A stretch of 64,000 nt of DNA, taken from NCBI GenBank assembly GCA_964019055.1, contig OZ025212.1, forward strand, positions 13,910,891-13,974,890, read 5' to 3'. The stretch is from Anthopleura xanthogrammica (taxonomy: Eukaryota > Cnidaria > Anthozoa > Actiniaria > Actiniidae). The notes under the pieces are model-generated. The model worked only from the letters and a program-made list of their open reading frames with translations, ran no database searches and was not told where the DNA came from. Position 1 is the first letter of the stretch. Each line of letters opens with the position of its first letter. The position numbers and the translations under genes were made by a program. Shown piece by piece: positions 45,106 through 56,918 of this stretch.

Positions 45106-46481
45106 AGTCTCTAGACGATAGAGGACGTTGCCTTTTTAGTCAATCCTTCGCTTCCAAATAAAGGAATCAAGCCTGACCCAATATGGCGGACCTTTCAGCC
45201 TCAGTCTCGTGATGTCTGACATCACAGACACTCCTTCATTTAGTCACATCTCATTGGCTGATTAAGGTTCCGTTTGAACGATACCAAGAAATATTGCCCG
45301 CAGACTCAATTAACTTCGATTAAAACCCAAAAAATTTGACCTCTGTTACATAAATCACATCTGAAAAAAATACTATGTTTTTCATGGGTCATTAAGCAAT
45401 TCATCTTTCAACGAAATTGTTTTTCTTGGGTATTTTCGTATTTTTTTTAGCCAACACATCAGAACTCGTCGTCACAGATAACATGGTTTCCAAAAAGCTA
45501 GAAAATATACTCCAAAGATGCATCGAGTTTTATAATTATATAAAATACAATGATGATATAAATTTCAAATCTTTGATAATCTCTTCATCAATATTTTTAA
45601 TATTTTTCTTGGGGTAATTAGTTTAAGTGATTATGTATTGTCCCATGATAATTATAATCCTGTTCCTAAATTACTACAGTCCTACATTATTTTATAATAT
45701 CTACCCTAAAATCAAAGAATAAAAGGCAAAACTCTAAAGTAATAAGGTTTATTTAAGAACTTTTTGTTTGCAAAGGGCGTTTCTCAATTTCATTACGTTC
45801 ACAATACAAACTTTCTATTTCATAACTATTTTCATTCATGTCACTGAAACTAAAAATATCGATAGATTTGACAGTTTATAAGCTTCAACTGTCATGCATT
45901 CTACGACAAATCGGTACTTCAAAGCAAAGCCGAGTTTCACAACCCTGTCTAGATATATTTTTTTTATTTGCACAAAGTTATGAAGACGGACCAATAGTGG
46001 AGCAATATGGGAGACTAGCTCACGTTTAGCCGTTTGACTCGTCTTACAGGAGAGGTTTCTGGTTTTCAAACTGCACAACAAGTTCCACCTGAGAAAACTT
46101 TCTCACGGTCTTAGACAAACGAAATCAGCCGATTGCAAGACCATGTACACTAAACTTACAACTCTGTAGAGAAATTAGGTACAGTGTTAGAATGTGAGTG
46201 CCATGCTAAATATAACTTTTGCCCTAACATTTCAGTTAAATTTTCTTACGAACTTTTTTGGTCATTTCGTGACGAAAGCTGTTGTCAAATATGGAACTAG
46301 CGATCCAATATTGTTTTACTTTTTCATGCAAGACTCATTAATTTTGTCTGTGTCTAGCTTACTGAAGAATGCACGCTAGGTGCATTGCCTGATTTCATAA
46401 CGTGAGAGACTGGGTACGAGTTCCTAAATTGTGATGATGACAACACAAAACTCAAATAGCGAGAAATTCCGAAGTTCGGTG

Positions 46482-47233
46482 TTAAGGAGGCTCCCTAGAG
46501 TTTACTCTTCCTCCACCAAGAGTCACAAAAACTACTCGCATTTTGTCCAGAATTATCAATCATTTCAAACCAGTAGCAACAGAAGCAGCAGCAAATAAAG
46601 CTCCGTGAAATCTACCCTTGTGTTTAGTGATTTTTATACGACTTTGACAAACTTGCACGTTCAAAACAGTTCATTTAATATATTCAGAATGCAATGAGTA
46701 TGCTTGCGCATGCGCAACTACTAAACTTGAAGAATTTTTATTTTGCGTACGTTAATTTTCAAAATGAAATTAACTCAAAAGGACACGGTGAAATGTTCCC
46801 AAACGTATACAGTTTTTTCACAATGTTATAAAAAGGCAACTGACAAAATGCTACTGAAATCCTGACATCAGATTTTTTTTTAATCCAGGAAAATCGAAAT
46901 TTCTCAATATCTCACGTTCTGATGTCAAGATTTTTTTAAGCCGCAGTTATATTATAAAAAATCCAACGGAGTTTTATATTATGTATTTAGAAGAATATTG
47001 ACCGTGGAAAATTCGAGTTATTATTTTTTTAATGTTAAAAATAGGCCTTTTTACGACAGATGCAGCGTTGCTATGGTAACATTGTACGTGATCATTACTA
47101 CCACAAACAAATCCTAAACTCATAATCTTTAATATGGTTGGTCTATCAGGCATCGATATGCAGATATGCTTTTGCTATAAAAGGATTTCTCTTATAGCTC
47201 CAAATACCTGTAAACTCTAGGGAGCCTCCTTAA
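46482..47233. mobile_element. piggyBac-type non-autonomous element
   Basis: Begins TTAA-GGAGGCTCCCTAGAGTTTAC and ends GTAAACTCTAGGGAGCCTCC-TTAA: 20-bp perfect terminal inverted repeats inside TTAA target duplications, the signature of piggyBac insertions. The 752-bp interior is AT-rich and has no transposase, so it would depend on an enzyme elsewhere. Confidence 0.82.
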
Positions 47234-47366
47234 TTGGATCAATATTGAACGACTTACAGACGTTCAAAAAAAGCTAGAATTTACAAAGAAGTGTATGGTG
47301 TGCCGGAACATAATACATTTCTTTGTATTTTTGAATGGCTTAGAATTTGTGTTTGGGGCCGCAAAA

Positions 47367-47664
47367 GGCCCGGGGGGGGGGGGGGGTACTTCGGGTCCTT
47401 TCATACGGAGATGCTCCGCCCGGACTCGCGACCCCTTGCCCTTTTCTGTATCAAATTTCAGCAAAAACCGGTACCCCTTTTTGCCTGAAAGGTACCCCTT
47501 TCATATACCTTTGAAGAAAATCTACCCCTTTTTATACAAAAACTCACAAATTTCCACCCCTTTTCTATACGTGCGGCCTGAAAAAAGTACCCCTTTCGGG
47601 CGGAGCATCCCCGTATAGTCCATTATAGGGAGTACCCCCCCCCCCTCCCGGGGCAAAAGGGTGG
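47367..47664. repeat. Foldback repeat with G/C homopolymer ends
   Basis: Left end 'cccgggggg...tacttcggg' with 'ggagatgctccgcccg'; right end 'cgggcggagcatcc' with 'agtacccccc...cccgggg'. Internal 'taccccttt' motifs repeat several times. Related 'ggatgctc...ccccgggg' sequence occurs at about 60433-60660. Probably a non-autonomous DNA element that expanded homopolymer runs. Confidence 0.55.
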
Positions 47665-47948
47665 GTATCGGTCACGTGACCAACCAACAAGTTTAACTTT
47701 TTAAAATAAACAGATCGAACGGCCCTAGTGAGATTCTGAACTCTAATATGAACCATCCTTAATAGAAAAGTCCGAAAATGTAACAACTACAGCAAAAGTT
47801 GAGGAAATATAATACCAACATGTTCTAACTACTGATGACCCAGACAGCTAGCTATATGGCTTGCGTTAATCAAATTCCTAACTGTCTGAGTTAATATTTT
47901 TGATCGACGGAAGCCAAGAACCCAGACGTCTTCTGTGTTGGTCACGTG

Positions 47949-48139
47949 ATTACAGCGCGACGCGTAAAAGTATGACCACTTTTAATGTATTCGCATACTT
48001 CTATGCACGGGCTTTTTGCTGCTAAACGAGCTTTACACGCCTTATTTGGTAAAACCAGACAGCTTCTCATCAAAATCCCGTGCATAGAAGTATGCGAATA
48101 CATTAAAAGTGGTCATACTTTTGCGCGTCGCGCTGTAAT
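47949..48139. repeat. Palindrome with 63-bp arms, 62/63 identical
   Basis: Arms 47949-48011 and 48077-48139 run from 'attacagcgcgacgcg' to 'cttctatgcacggg' and differ at one position (T versus C). The 65-bp loop (48012-48076) is single-copy-looking. A transcript would make a very stable hairpin. It may be a recent foldback MITE or a small-RNA precursor. Confidence 0.8.
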
Positions 48140-49107
48140 GAAAGTTGGTGTAAAGTTAACAGACAAAAGACAAACGTACTACTAATATAAAGTCCGGCAG
48201 CAGGCCCGGAAGTTAAGAATCGGAAAGGGTGTTGGCAGGTCATAGTGCCAAGATCTGCCCTCTAGTTAGATAAGAAAAATAGCAAATAGCTGGATGTGAT
48301 GAACATCAATGCCTTATATGGTTGTATGAAAGATGAAGAAAAACTTCCTTTAAAAAAGCAAAGTCTGCTGTTTTGATAGCAAAAGTAATAACGAGTATCG
48401 ATCGAAACAGGCAGAATTAGTTCACGAGTTAAATATTTACCACATTTAACTTGTGTCATACCTTTGAAAATAAGTGATTTCAGTTTCACATCTATATCGA
48501 TGTATAACGTCATGGGGTTCCGGAAAACAAGGGAATAAAACTCAAGCGAATGAGGTGGTTTGCCTGGACTAGACTTTTCATTTTCAATATTTATTGACAA
48601 ATCAACACATCAGAGGGCCAAAATAGCAAAACATTTTTCCTACAAGAACAGGTCTGCTATTTCTAAGAATTTGAACGACTCCCCATCTCCAAAACACACA
48701 CGCACGTACACTCCTTTCCCTCCATAGCCTTCTGCGCAGACGTCCTTAGGGTCTGCGTAAGAAGAGGCTATTCCCTCCACCGCGAGAGAATATTTTCACG
48801 ACTTTAAAAAATGAGATTTTTATTGTACTTTTCATTTAATTTTCAAGCAATATCACCAACTACCCCACCCCTCCCTCCCCAAAGAAAAACTTATTGGCGA
48901 ATTAACTCATGTGGTGACTATTATCTGGGCTACCTGTAGTGTGCCGCATGAATGTATATTTTTATGATTTTATTTTTATACCTTCAAAAATCTAGTCTAT
49001 GAAAAATTTAGTTATTCTAATTTATTTGTTGCTTGTTGGATGTCTTATCAACTGAAAGAGGCTCCTAAAACAGTGGTACCAGTGATCACCTGATCTGTTT
49101 TAAACCA

Positions 49108-49232
49108 CAGGGAGCCCACTTTAGGTAAAACAGTCAGATAATATTACAGAGGTATAAGAATACGAAAATGTTATTGGAAAACAATTCTGATCCTATTTCC
49201 ATTTGTCACTTTTCCCTAAAATGGGCTCCCTA
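49108..49232. repeat. Foldback element with GGGAGCCCA arms
   Basis: Inverted ends 'cagggagcccactttagg' and 'ccctaaaatgggctcccta'. Fragments of the same end occur at 11826 and 12281. Confidence 0.6.
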
Positions 49233-49633
49233 GGTTGTAATGACTAAGAACTAACCCCATTGTGGTCAAAACCGATTTTGCGTTTCGTTCCGATTAAATC
49301 TCGAAAAAAAATTCCAAAAAATGTGAAGGTAAACTTACGAACATATGGGTTTTCCTTTTAAAGGAAAAAAAATATTGCTATTTTTGAAAGCATTCTAATA
49401 TATGAATTTCTAGCATTATAGTTACAAAATTTGAACGACTGCGTTGAAAGAATTGGAAGATATACAGAATGTACACTAAAGGAATTTATCCCACACCATA
49501 GAAAATACAGTCAATCAGAAAGCAGGAAAGCATTTCACTCTTCCTTCCCATCATGCACTGCGCGTTGAATCTAAGCAATTGTATTTTCTATTGGATAAAA
49601 TGGTTAACAATGGTTTCTCGTGGCATACCGCGG

Positions 49634-49724
49634 ATATCCCACTCGTCACTTGTATTTTCTTCGTATACACACTCGCCTAAAGGCTTGTGTGTATACTTGA
49701 AACTACGAGTGACTCGTGGGATAT
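49634..49724. repeat. Nested palindrome
   Basis: Outer arms 'atatcccactcgtcact' / 'agtgactcgtgggatat'; inner palindrome 'gtatacacactcgcc' / 'ggcttgtgtgtatac' with a 4-base loop. Confidence 0.7.
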
Positions 49725-49778
49725 TCAAAGTTATGCAACTAGTATATAGGTCAGTGGCCATCGATAACAGTTACGACT

Positions 49779-49988
49779 TGTCGCAAACAACAGGTCTTCT
49801 AACGAACATTGGTCGCAATTCACAGGTCTTCGTACAAGTACTGGTCGTTAATCACAAGTCTTTGAACACGTACTGGTTCTTAAGCACAGGTCTTTGTACA
49901 TGTGTTGGTCGTTAATCACAGGTTTGTGTACTTGTATTGTTCGGCGTAAATCACGGGTTTTGTACACGTACTGGTCGAAATTCGCAGG
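49779..49988 (+). repeat. 32-bp minisatellite
   Basis: About six units of the type 'acaggtctttgtaca' + 'cgtactggtcgttaatc', each about 32 bp with a few changes; the last unit is truncated at 'gcaggtcatc'. It lies just downstream of the sushi-receptor gene. Confidence 0.75.
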
Positions 49989-50127
49989 TCATCTAACACC
50001 ATAGATCTTTAGATACTTGAAGTGACTGCTAACTTGTACTAAGGTCAGCACGGCTAACATTTTTTCGTCAGGTAATTAGAAAATTCAATTCAACTTGTAT
50101 TTACAAAATTATCATTACAAAAGAGCA

Positions 50128-53100
50128 CTAAGTGTTCGATATGATTAAAGGCTGTGATTCATTCACTGATTGCTCGTCCTCAGAGGCACTCAAATTCAAC
50201 CCTTCCCGTGATGAAGAGGGCTCAGATTCAACCAGGCTTTCCTCAGACGAAAGACTATTCAGCACAAAGTTTTCCTGTGGTTGTTCACTGGGGTTCTCCC
50301 CCTGATTAGCAGCTTGACTAAGCAAGGATGTCCCCCCGGACGAATTGTTGTTCATTGGATTATAGACAATATTTATGTGCTGGTCAGCTGAGTTCACATT
50401 CTGAGCATGCGCACTGGAATTACCTCTGTCAGGCCCCTCTTGGTTTGAAGTACCATCAGTGATGGCCAAGACGGGTGAATTATTATTCGTAGGGCCCACT
50501 CCATTCGATTGGACAACGGATTCAAAAGGCGGAGGGTCCCGCTGTACCTGACTCATAGCTTCGTCATACGACGGTAAATTAAAGTGTACGTCTCCCCGGT
50601 ATGTGGCAATCAAAGTCACGTGGTCATCATCACTATAGAAACGGCTGCGTATCGAATGATTCCTGAACCTTCGATTGCGATGAAAACGACGCACAAACAC
50701 CATGACGCTGAGCAAAATGACCAAGGCACCCAAAGTTGAGCCCGCGCTAGCGGTGACTATGGTCAGCGTGTCCAGTTCTTTGTTGCCTTTCCTTTCACTA
50801 CTCAAGGGTGTCGCTTTTGTCACTGAAAGATAATGAAGCGGGTTAGTGTGACAATAAGATGACTATATTGAACTATCGTTTAGACCTTTTCGTATTTGAC
50901 CTTTACGCACTCCTTATGTCCAATCAAAAACTGCATCGCGAATAGGGCATTAGTAGACATTTTAGGTTTGGGCGTAATATTTTCCCATTTCAGACCACGT
51001 CATTCCCTTGAGAATAAGATTCTTTGTTTGAGTTGTATCCATATTCATGTGTCTTCTCATGCGCAACCGTTGTACAAAGAAATGATACTCTAGGGAATGA
51101 CACGTGGTCTGAAATGGGAAAACATTATGACCCGTTTACAGCGTTTTAGTCACACGAAAATCACTTATTTTTCGGTTCGTTTTTTCTACTGTATATGTGT
51201 GTATGTATGTATGTATTTATGTATGTATGTATGTATGTATGTATGTATGTATGTATATATTTATGTATGTATGTATGTATGTATTTATGTATGTATGTAT
51301 GTATGTATGTATTTATGTATGTATGTATGTATGTATGTATGTATTTATGTATGTATGTATTTATGTATGTATGTATGTATGTATGTATGTATGTATGTAT
51401 GTATGTATGTATGTATGTTTGTATGTATGTATGTATGTATTTATGTATGTATGTATGTATGTATGTATGTATTTATGTATGTATGTATGTATGTATGTAT
51501 GTATGTATGTATGTATGTGTGTATGTATGTATGTATTTATGTATGTATGTATGTATGTATGTATGTATGTATTTATGTATGTATGTATGTATGTATTTAT
51601 GTATGTATGTATGTATGTATGTATGTATTTATGTATGTATGTATGTATGTATGTATGTATGTATGTATGTATGTATGTATGTTTGTATGTATGTATGTAT
51701 GTATGTATGTATGTATGTATGTATGTATGTATGTATGTATGTATGTATGTATATATGTTTGTATGTATGTATCTGTTCGTTTTTTTCTGTCGTACATAAA
51801 GCACAGGGAGGCTGTTTATTATTCCATGATGCTTTATAATCGACACTAATATATTATTACAAATGAAAAATTTGATCATTTTATCTCACAGGATTTAAGC
51901 AGAGAATGTTTAGTAAATGTCACAGGAGAGGTTAAAGATGTGTTAGAAATACCCTCTAAAATAAAAACAAATCATTAAATTAGGAAAGATCCTTAACAAA
52001 CGAGGATGTTACATGATGTAGGTTTCAACTGAAAGTAACACCTTTGACAATATATCCCTTTCACGTGACGTCAAAGTTCTATATTGTGTGTATTGTATTG
52101 TCTTCTATTGTTACTTGAACATAGAAAAAAAAAACACACCAAAAAAACACCATCTGCACAAAACACTTTAAGTGAAGAAATAAAATACAACATACCTGGA
52201 AATAAACAAATAGGTCTGCCAAGATCCACTTTGAACTTTCCTTTCTGTCTGACACACTCCTCGTCAAAGCCAGACAGAGTCAGACAACTTGGTATTGTTT
52301 CTGACCAATAAGTACGACCCGAGCTATAAGCTTGACATGTTAATGTGGCATTCCCCCAGAGGTAATACCGAGAGGTGCATGAGTATGTAACTTGGGAACC
52401 ATAAGAATACTTGTTTTCTAGGTGCAAGTTATCATGTTTGCCATAGTGAATTCTTCCTGGTTCTTTACAAAATAATGCTATAATAGAATACAGTAGAAAA
52501 AGATTAATAGTTGACCCATAATTCTTATCATGGAGGGCGATCGACTTAGATGGAATTAAAACCAAATACTGACCTATACATTTTGGGTTTTTAAACCCAG
52601 TCCAATGTCCATCCTTCATACATGTTCTTGTAGTCACGTCACCAATTAACTTATAACCAGAATGGCAAATAAAGCTCACAACTGTCCCAATAATATAATT
52701 GGGAAGGGTGCTTGTCATGATTCCATTGGAAATTGACCCTGGTGAGCCACAGGTGTTTATTACTTGAATGAAATAAAGGAAACATCGAAAAATAAGTGAG
52801 TTGAGAAATAAATAAGAGAAAAATTTTGTGTACTGCACTCGTCACTCTCACCTCCAGGGGGTCTTGGGTTGAATTCCTGAACTAGGAATCTCATGTGAGT
52901 ATAGTTTGTTAGGTCTCTACATTTATTCAAAGGTTTTTCTCCAGGTTCTCTATCTAGGATGATCAAAGTGCACAGCTAACACAGTCTGAATAGTACTTTT
53001 TCGAATTTATAAAACACTGCTGTGGTCCTTGATTACAGATGCAGTGTCAAGAAATTCAGCGTCAAAAAATTCAGTGTCAAAAAATTCAGTGTCAAAAAAT

Positions 53101-56100
53101 TTAAAAAAAACCAATAGTAAAGTAAAGTAAAGTATGCAACACTTAAACAATAGAAACACTTTGAAATTCCACGGACCTTCACACTGGAACACATGAATAC
53201 TCTGTAGTCAAGGAACACAGCAGTATTTTACGAATTCAAAAAAGGTCTATTTAGGGTGCTAGGTTTTGCAGAGGGATGAAAAAATTTGGGAAAAACCCTG
53301 GGATAAAGTGCTCAGAGACCTAACAAAATTTACTCACATGAGATGCAGAATCCAGGAATTGAATTCAAGATAAGTGCACTAATGCTACAGTACATTGGGT
53401 TTTACTTACCACACTTTGGCTGTTGCCCTGACCATCTCCCATCAGGCTGACACCACCTGATTTCATCTCCTCTCATTCTATAATTCAGGTTACATAAGAA
53501 TTTGATCCTAGCACCAACTACACGAGATGCAAGGTAAACCATGGATGTCTGGATGTAACCATTGCTTGGAGGGGATAGCTGGGGGCATAGCCTTACTGTA
53601 AATCAAACAGAGACAAAACCCTTCAATAATTCTTTCTTATATACAGTTGAACCTCTACACAACGCCACCGTTGGGACAAAATTTTGTGGCCGTTGTAGAG
53701 AGGTGACCGTTGTGGAGAGGATTCAGTTATGGTAATGTCTTAGAAAATGTGGTGGATGGGCAAGTCAACTTACAGCACTGTGGAGCTACTCCAGACCAAT
53801 GTCCTCTTCGATCACATATACTTGTTGTTTGTCCTTTCACAGCATAACCTTTATTACAGGAATAGTTTACTCTGCTGCCGTAGCCTAATGAGCTGTAAGT
53901 TACATTACCATTGTAAATGGATGGTCGATGACAGATGACACCTGTTGAATATAACATAAAGGTCTTGTTATAAAAGCATGAAAATATTCATATTCAAGCC
54001 CTGTAGACAAAAACGTATCCTTCTAAGGCCTCCTGTATGTTTTCAATATTTCATTTCTCCTCTGTGGGAGAGGTATGTATTTTTGAAACTACACATTTAT
54101 GTAAGTAAAGTACACTGATGACAGTAATGATGATGAGTTTGATAATTATGACAATGGTGATTATGATGCTGATGGTAATGATGAAAAATGATGATGAAGA
54201 TGCTAAATGATAATTTATGCTGGTGATGGAAGTGGTGGAGGATTATGATGATAATGATAGTGATGATGACTGATATTCCTGTTGTTATTGATGATGATGA
54301 TGATAAAAATGATAGTTCTGATGATGACTGATAGTCTTGTTATTTCAGATGGTGTTGACAATGATGATAATGATGATGATGACTGATGGTGGTGCTCCTG
54401 CTGATGGTATTGGTGATGATGACAATGATGGTTGTAATGATGTCTGATGGTATTGCTGTTGCTTATGAGTGGTGGTGATGCTGACAATAATGATAAAAAT
54501 CATCGTACTGATGACCACTTATGGTTTTGTTGTTGTTGATAGTCTGCAAGCGAGGCTCTCCTAAAGAGAGGAAGGAGTGGAGAAAATAGGGAAGGTCTAA
54601 GAGGTCCATGCAGGCTCTCCCTTCCCCTGCCTTCCCTTTCTTTCCCCCCCTTCGGCATCCCTTTTGGAGAGCCTCACTTGCAGGCTATGTTGTTGATTTT
54701 GCTGTTGATAATGATGATGAAATCATGATGGTGATCACAGTGTTTAAAACAAAACATTGAATCACTACCTACCAACACAAGTCACATTTCCTTCCCAATA
54801 CCCATTCTTCTGGCATATCTTAACAGAACTGCTAGAACCAAGTGTAAACCCTAAATTACAACTATAAGTTATTTTATTTCCAAAGTTGTTGGTTCCTCCT
54901 GGGATTATAGTGGTCAATAACCGAGCATTTGGAACAGATGGACCAACAGCTGGGCAAGCAGAAGCTGAGGAAGGTAAAATTACAAAACATAAGATTAAAG
55001 GTAAAATATGTCCCAACAGACCTCTTTAGCTTTGGCATGAAGTTTTCCAATTTTAGGCCATTTGTCATTCTCTTGAGTATAAGATTCTCTGTTTGAGTTG
55101 TATCCATATTCATATATCTTCACATATGCTACCATTAAACAAAGAATGTATACACTAGGGAATGACATGTGGCCTAAATTTGGAAAACATTACACTCAAG
55201 GTTAAAGGGTCTATTGAAGTTCGAGCCACTAGAATTCATCATTGTTAAAATCTTTTGGACTTGACCCCAACCCTTCCACCCACCCCAATCATGCTTTTTT
55301 TATGACTAATAGGCAATGTGCATCAAAGCCCACAAAGCACTCTGGGAAACTGAGTCCTGCATAAAATGGAACAAAGAAATCAAAGGAAATATCAGGGAAA
55401 AAGAATACTCTATATTTTCATTTATTGAAATACTTACATTCTAATAGAAAATGGTGAAGGAAAAGTTGTGAGATGAACTTTTAGAGGAGCCAAGAAAGCG
55501 TAAGGACTCAGTTTCTAATCATGCTTGTGCCAAACAATTTGAGCCCATGCACATTGGCTATAGACCCCTTGCAGCACGTCAGAATGCAGCGCAATGAAGG
55601 CAAAACAATAGTTCCAATTCTCAGGAGATTGAAGTTTTTTTGGTTTTGTCCTCCAAATTGAGCTGCTTTTACTTTAAAGGGGTCTATTGCTTAGTGAAAT
55701 TTTTAAATAAAATATAATCTTACCAATACATCTTGGAATTTTGGAGCTCCAGGTTCCGTCCTTTTGACACTCAATCTTTATTGCTCCCTTTAGTTCATAG
55801 TATGGTTTTGTTCTGTCACTATTATCACAGCTAAATTTTAAGACATCTCCCATGCCAAACCATGTTGGAGAACCTTTATGTGTTGCTATCAATGGTGACT
55901 TGATTGGTAAGGTTCTACAAGTAGTTGCTGAGGGGGTAACACAGGAAAAGAATGAAAAAATTCAAATTTTATCAAACCCTGAAACAACCTCTAAGCTTCA
56001 GATCAAAGTCAGGGCACTGCGAACTCACAGATTGAACCATGAAAAAACCTCTGGGCTGATCTAAGTCAGGGCACTGCGAACTCACAGATTGAACCCTGAA

Positions 56101-56918
56101 ACAACCTCTAGGCTGATCTAAGTCAGGGCACGACTGACTTATATATCACATTAGAATTTAGCTTGATGGGTTTTGTGGAGGAAGGAAACTGTACAACCCA
56201 GAGAAAAACCCTTGAATCAAACCAAAAATTTATAAATCCTTAACTTGTTTTAAATTTCTTCAGATTCATTGCAACAATGGCTACAACATTTGAAAACAAG
56301 AAAAATAATTTGAGAACAACCAAATTATACTGTAAGAAATAATGAATAGGTGTGGATTTCATAAGTATGCACAGTATGATAGTAGGAAGTGGATGTAGTC
56401 TTGTACATACAATTTGTACAAACGTTTAGAAAAAATAGAATTGTTCTTGAAAAATTCTGTTTTCGAATAAACAATTTTTCCTAGAAAGGTGCCTTTAAAA
56501 GGGTGTTATTCTCAGAAAAACGCCTCAAACCTCTGAATTAAGTTTATAAATTGTACATATTTTTGATCGAGTTGGAAAACAAAAGTAAACAAGCTTTATC
56601 AGTCAAGAATCGCGACAAGCCAACTTGCTGAAAATATTCGATAAAATTTCTGAAGAAATACTAGAGTTTATTAAAAACAGATCACAATAAAGGAAAATCT
56701 TACTTTTTATAAAATATTACATCATATGAGATAATACAAAGAGAAAGAAATTATATAATTTCGCACAAAATTACACAACATAATTTTTAGCTTAATTTAC
56801 GAGTTTTCTTGAGATAAAATTTCTAGGAAATTTCCTACGACTTACCTTCTGTTTTTGGCGTAGAAAAAGCAAAAACGCCGACCAGAATGATAAGTAGCCT
56901 TTCTTTAGTTAAAGCCAT
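50128..56918 (-). CDS. Sushi (CCP) repeat single-pass membrane protein, SUSD4-like
   Basis: Eight exons on the minus strand: 56918-56846, 55927-55724, 54964-54773, 53941-53774, 53595-53410, 52762-52574, 52477-52196, 50822-50128; 663 codons (662 aa). Every internal junction is phase 1, so each sushi exon is a shuffling unit. Exon 1 is a signal peptide ('LLIILVGVFAFS'). Exons 2-7 each encode one CCP/sushi module with four cysteines and the W near the last ('GHWTGFKNPKC', 'GRWSGQQPKC'); exon 7 adds two extra cysteines. Exon 8 has a membrane helix (about 452-476) and a roughly 185-residue Ser/Asn/Glu-rich cytoplasmic tail with an LPSY motif (514-517). SUSD4 uses LPxY/PPxY motifs to bind NEDD4-type ubiquitin ligases, and CCP modules bind complement-like or synaptic partners; this orthology is inferred from architecture only. 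Introns hold several SINEs and MITEs. Confidence 0.88.
50977..51128. mobile_element. Palindromic MITE (family B)
   Basis: Clean inverted ends: 'ttttcccatttcagaccacg' and 'cgtggtctgaaatgggaaaa', with inner 'cattcccttgagaat' / 'ctctagggaatg'. It lies in the last intron of the sushi-receptor gene. Confidence 0.82.
51196..51775. repeat. ATGT tetranucleotide microsatellite, about 580 bp
   Basis: Long 'gtatgtatgtat' array with occasional 'ttatgt' variants. It is open in three plus frames and one minus frame, which gives long but meaningless Tyr/Val/Cys/Met and Thr/Tyr/Ile/His ORFs. It lies in the last intron of the sushi-receptor gene. Confidence 0.95.
52838..52990 (+). mobile_element. Degenerate tRNA-derived SINE
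   Basis: 'cactctcacctccagggggt', a decayed B box 'gggttgaattcc', 'agtttgttaggtctc' and 'ggtttttctccaggttctc' occur in SINE order. It lies in the intron between sushi exons 5 and 6. Confidence 0.65.
53248..53398 (-). mobile_element. Degenerate tRNA-derived SINE, minus orientation
   Basis: Reverse-strand SINE landmarks: 'aacaaaatttactcacatga', 'gagacctaac' and 'gggaaaaaccctgg'. It ends just before sushi exon 5 (53410). Confidence 0.5.
53645..53735. repeat. Short repeat 'CAGTTGAACCTCTACACAAC'
   Basis: 'acagttgaacctctacacaa' and 'gtggccgttgtagagaggtg' form an inverted pair typical of a small DNA-transposon derivative. A looser match sits at about 35790-35870. Confidence 0.45.
54115..54530. repeat. 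GAT/GATGGT-rich simple repeat
   Basis: About 400 bp of imperfect 'gatgatgatgataatg' sequence in the intron between sushi exons 3 and 4. Confidence 0.85.
54544..54683. mobile_element. 140-bp MITE with 18-bp inverted ends
   Basis: Starts CTGCAAGCGAGGCTCTCC and ends GGAGAGCCTCACTTGCAG, which are inverted with one mismatch. The interior is purine- then pyrimidine-rich. Non-coding. Confidence 0.7.
55040..55193. mobile_element. Palindromic MITE (family B), diverged copy
   Basis: Inverted ends 'gttttccaattttaggcca' and 'tggcctaaatttggaaaac', with inner 'cattctcttgag' / 'actagggaatgac'. Confidence 0.75.
55562..55685. mobile_element. Palindromic MITE (family A)
   Basis: 124 bp, AGACCCC to GGGGTCT, flanked by a TA dinucleotide on both sides. 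Centre 'tagttccaattctcaggaga' matches the copies at 9215 and 60954. It lies 38 bp downstream of sushi exon 2's donor. Confidence 0.78.
55966..56228 (-). mobile_element. SINE tail running into 57-bp satellite
   Basis: Read on the minus strand: the SINE body end ('ttgattcaagggtttttct', 'ccttcctccacaaaa'), then about three tandem units of the 57-bp repeat. This is the one locus in the window where the SINE body and the amplified satellite tail are contiguous. Confidence 0.75.

Larger units (their letters stand above)
45106..50127. other. Five-kilobase repeat-rich intergenic region
   Basis: No gene recognised. Holds the SRF promoter side (45106-45300), a piggyBac-type MITE (46482-47233), a G/C-run foldback (47367-47664), a 63-bp-arm palindrome (47949-48139), a foldback (49108-49232), a palindrome (49634-49724) and a 32-bp minisatellite (49779-49988), each listed separately. 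Confidence 0.6.

Noticed and set aside
51097..51849. Long overlapping ORFs of Tyr/Val/Cys/Met repeats and a minus-strand Thr/Tyr/Ile/His ORF
   Set aside because: They are translations of an ATGT microsatellite, open in several frames at once, inside an intron.
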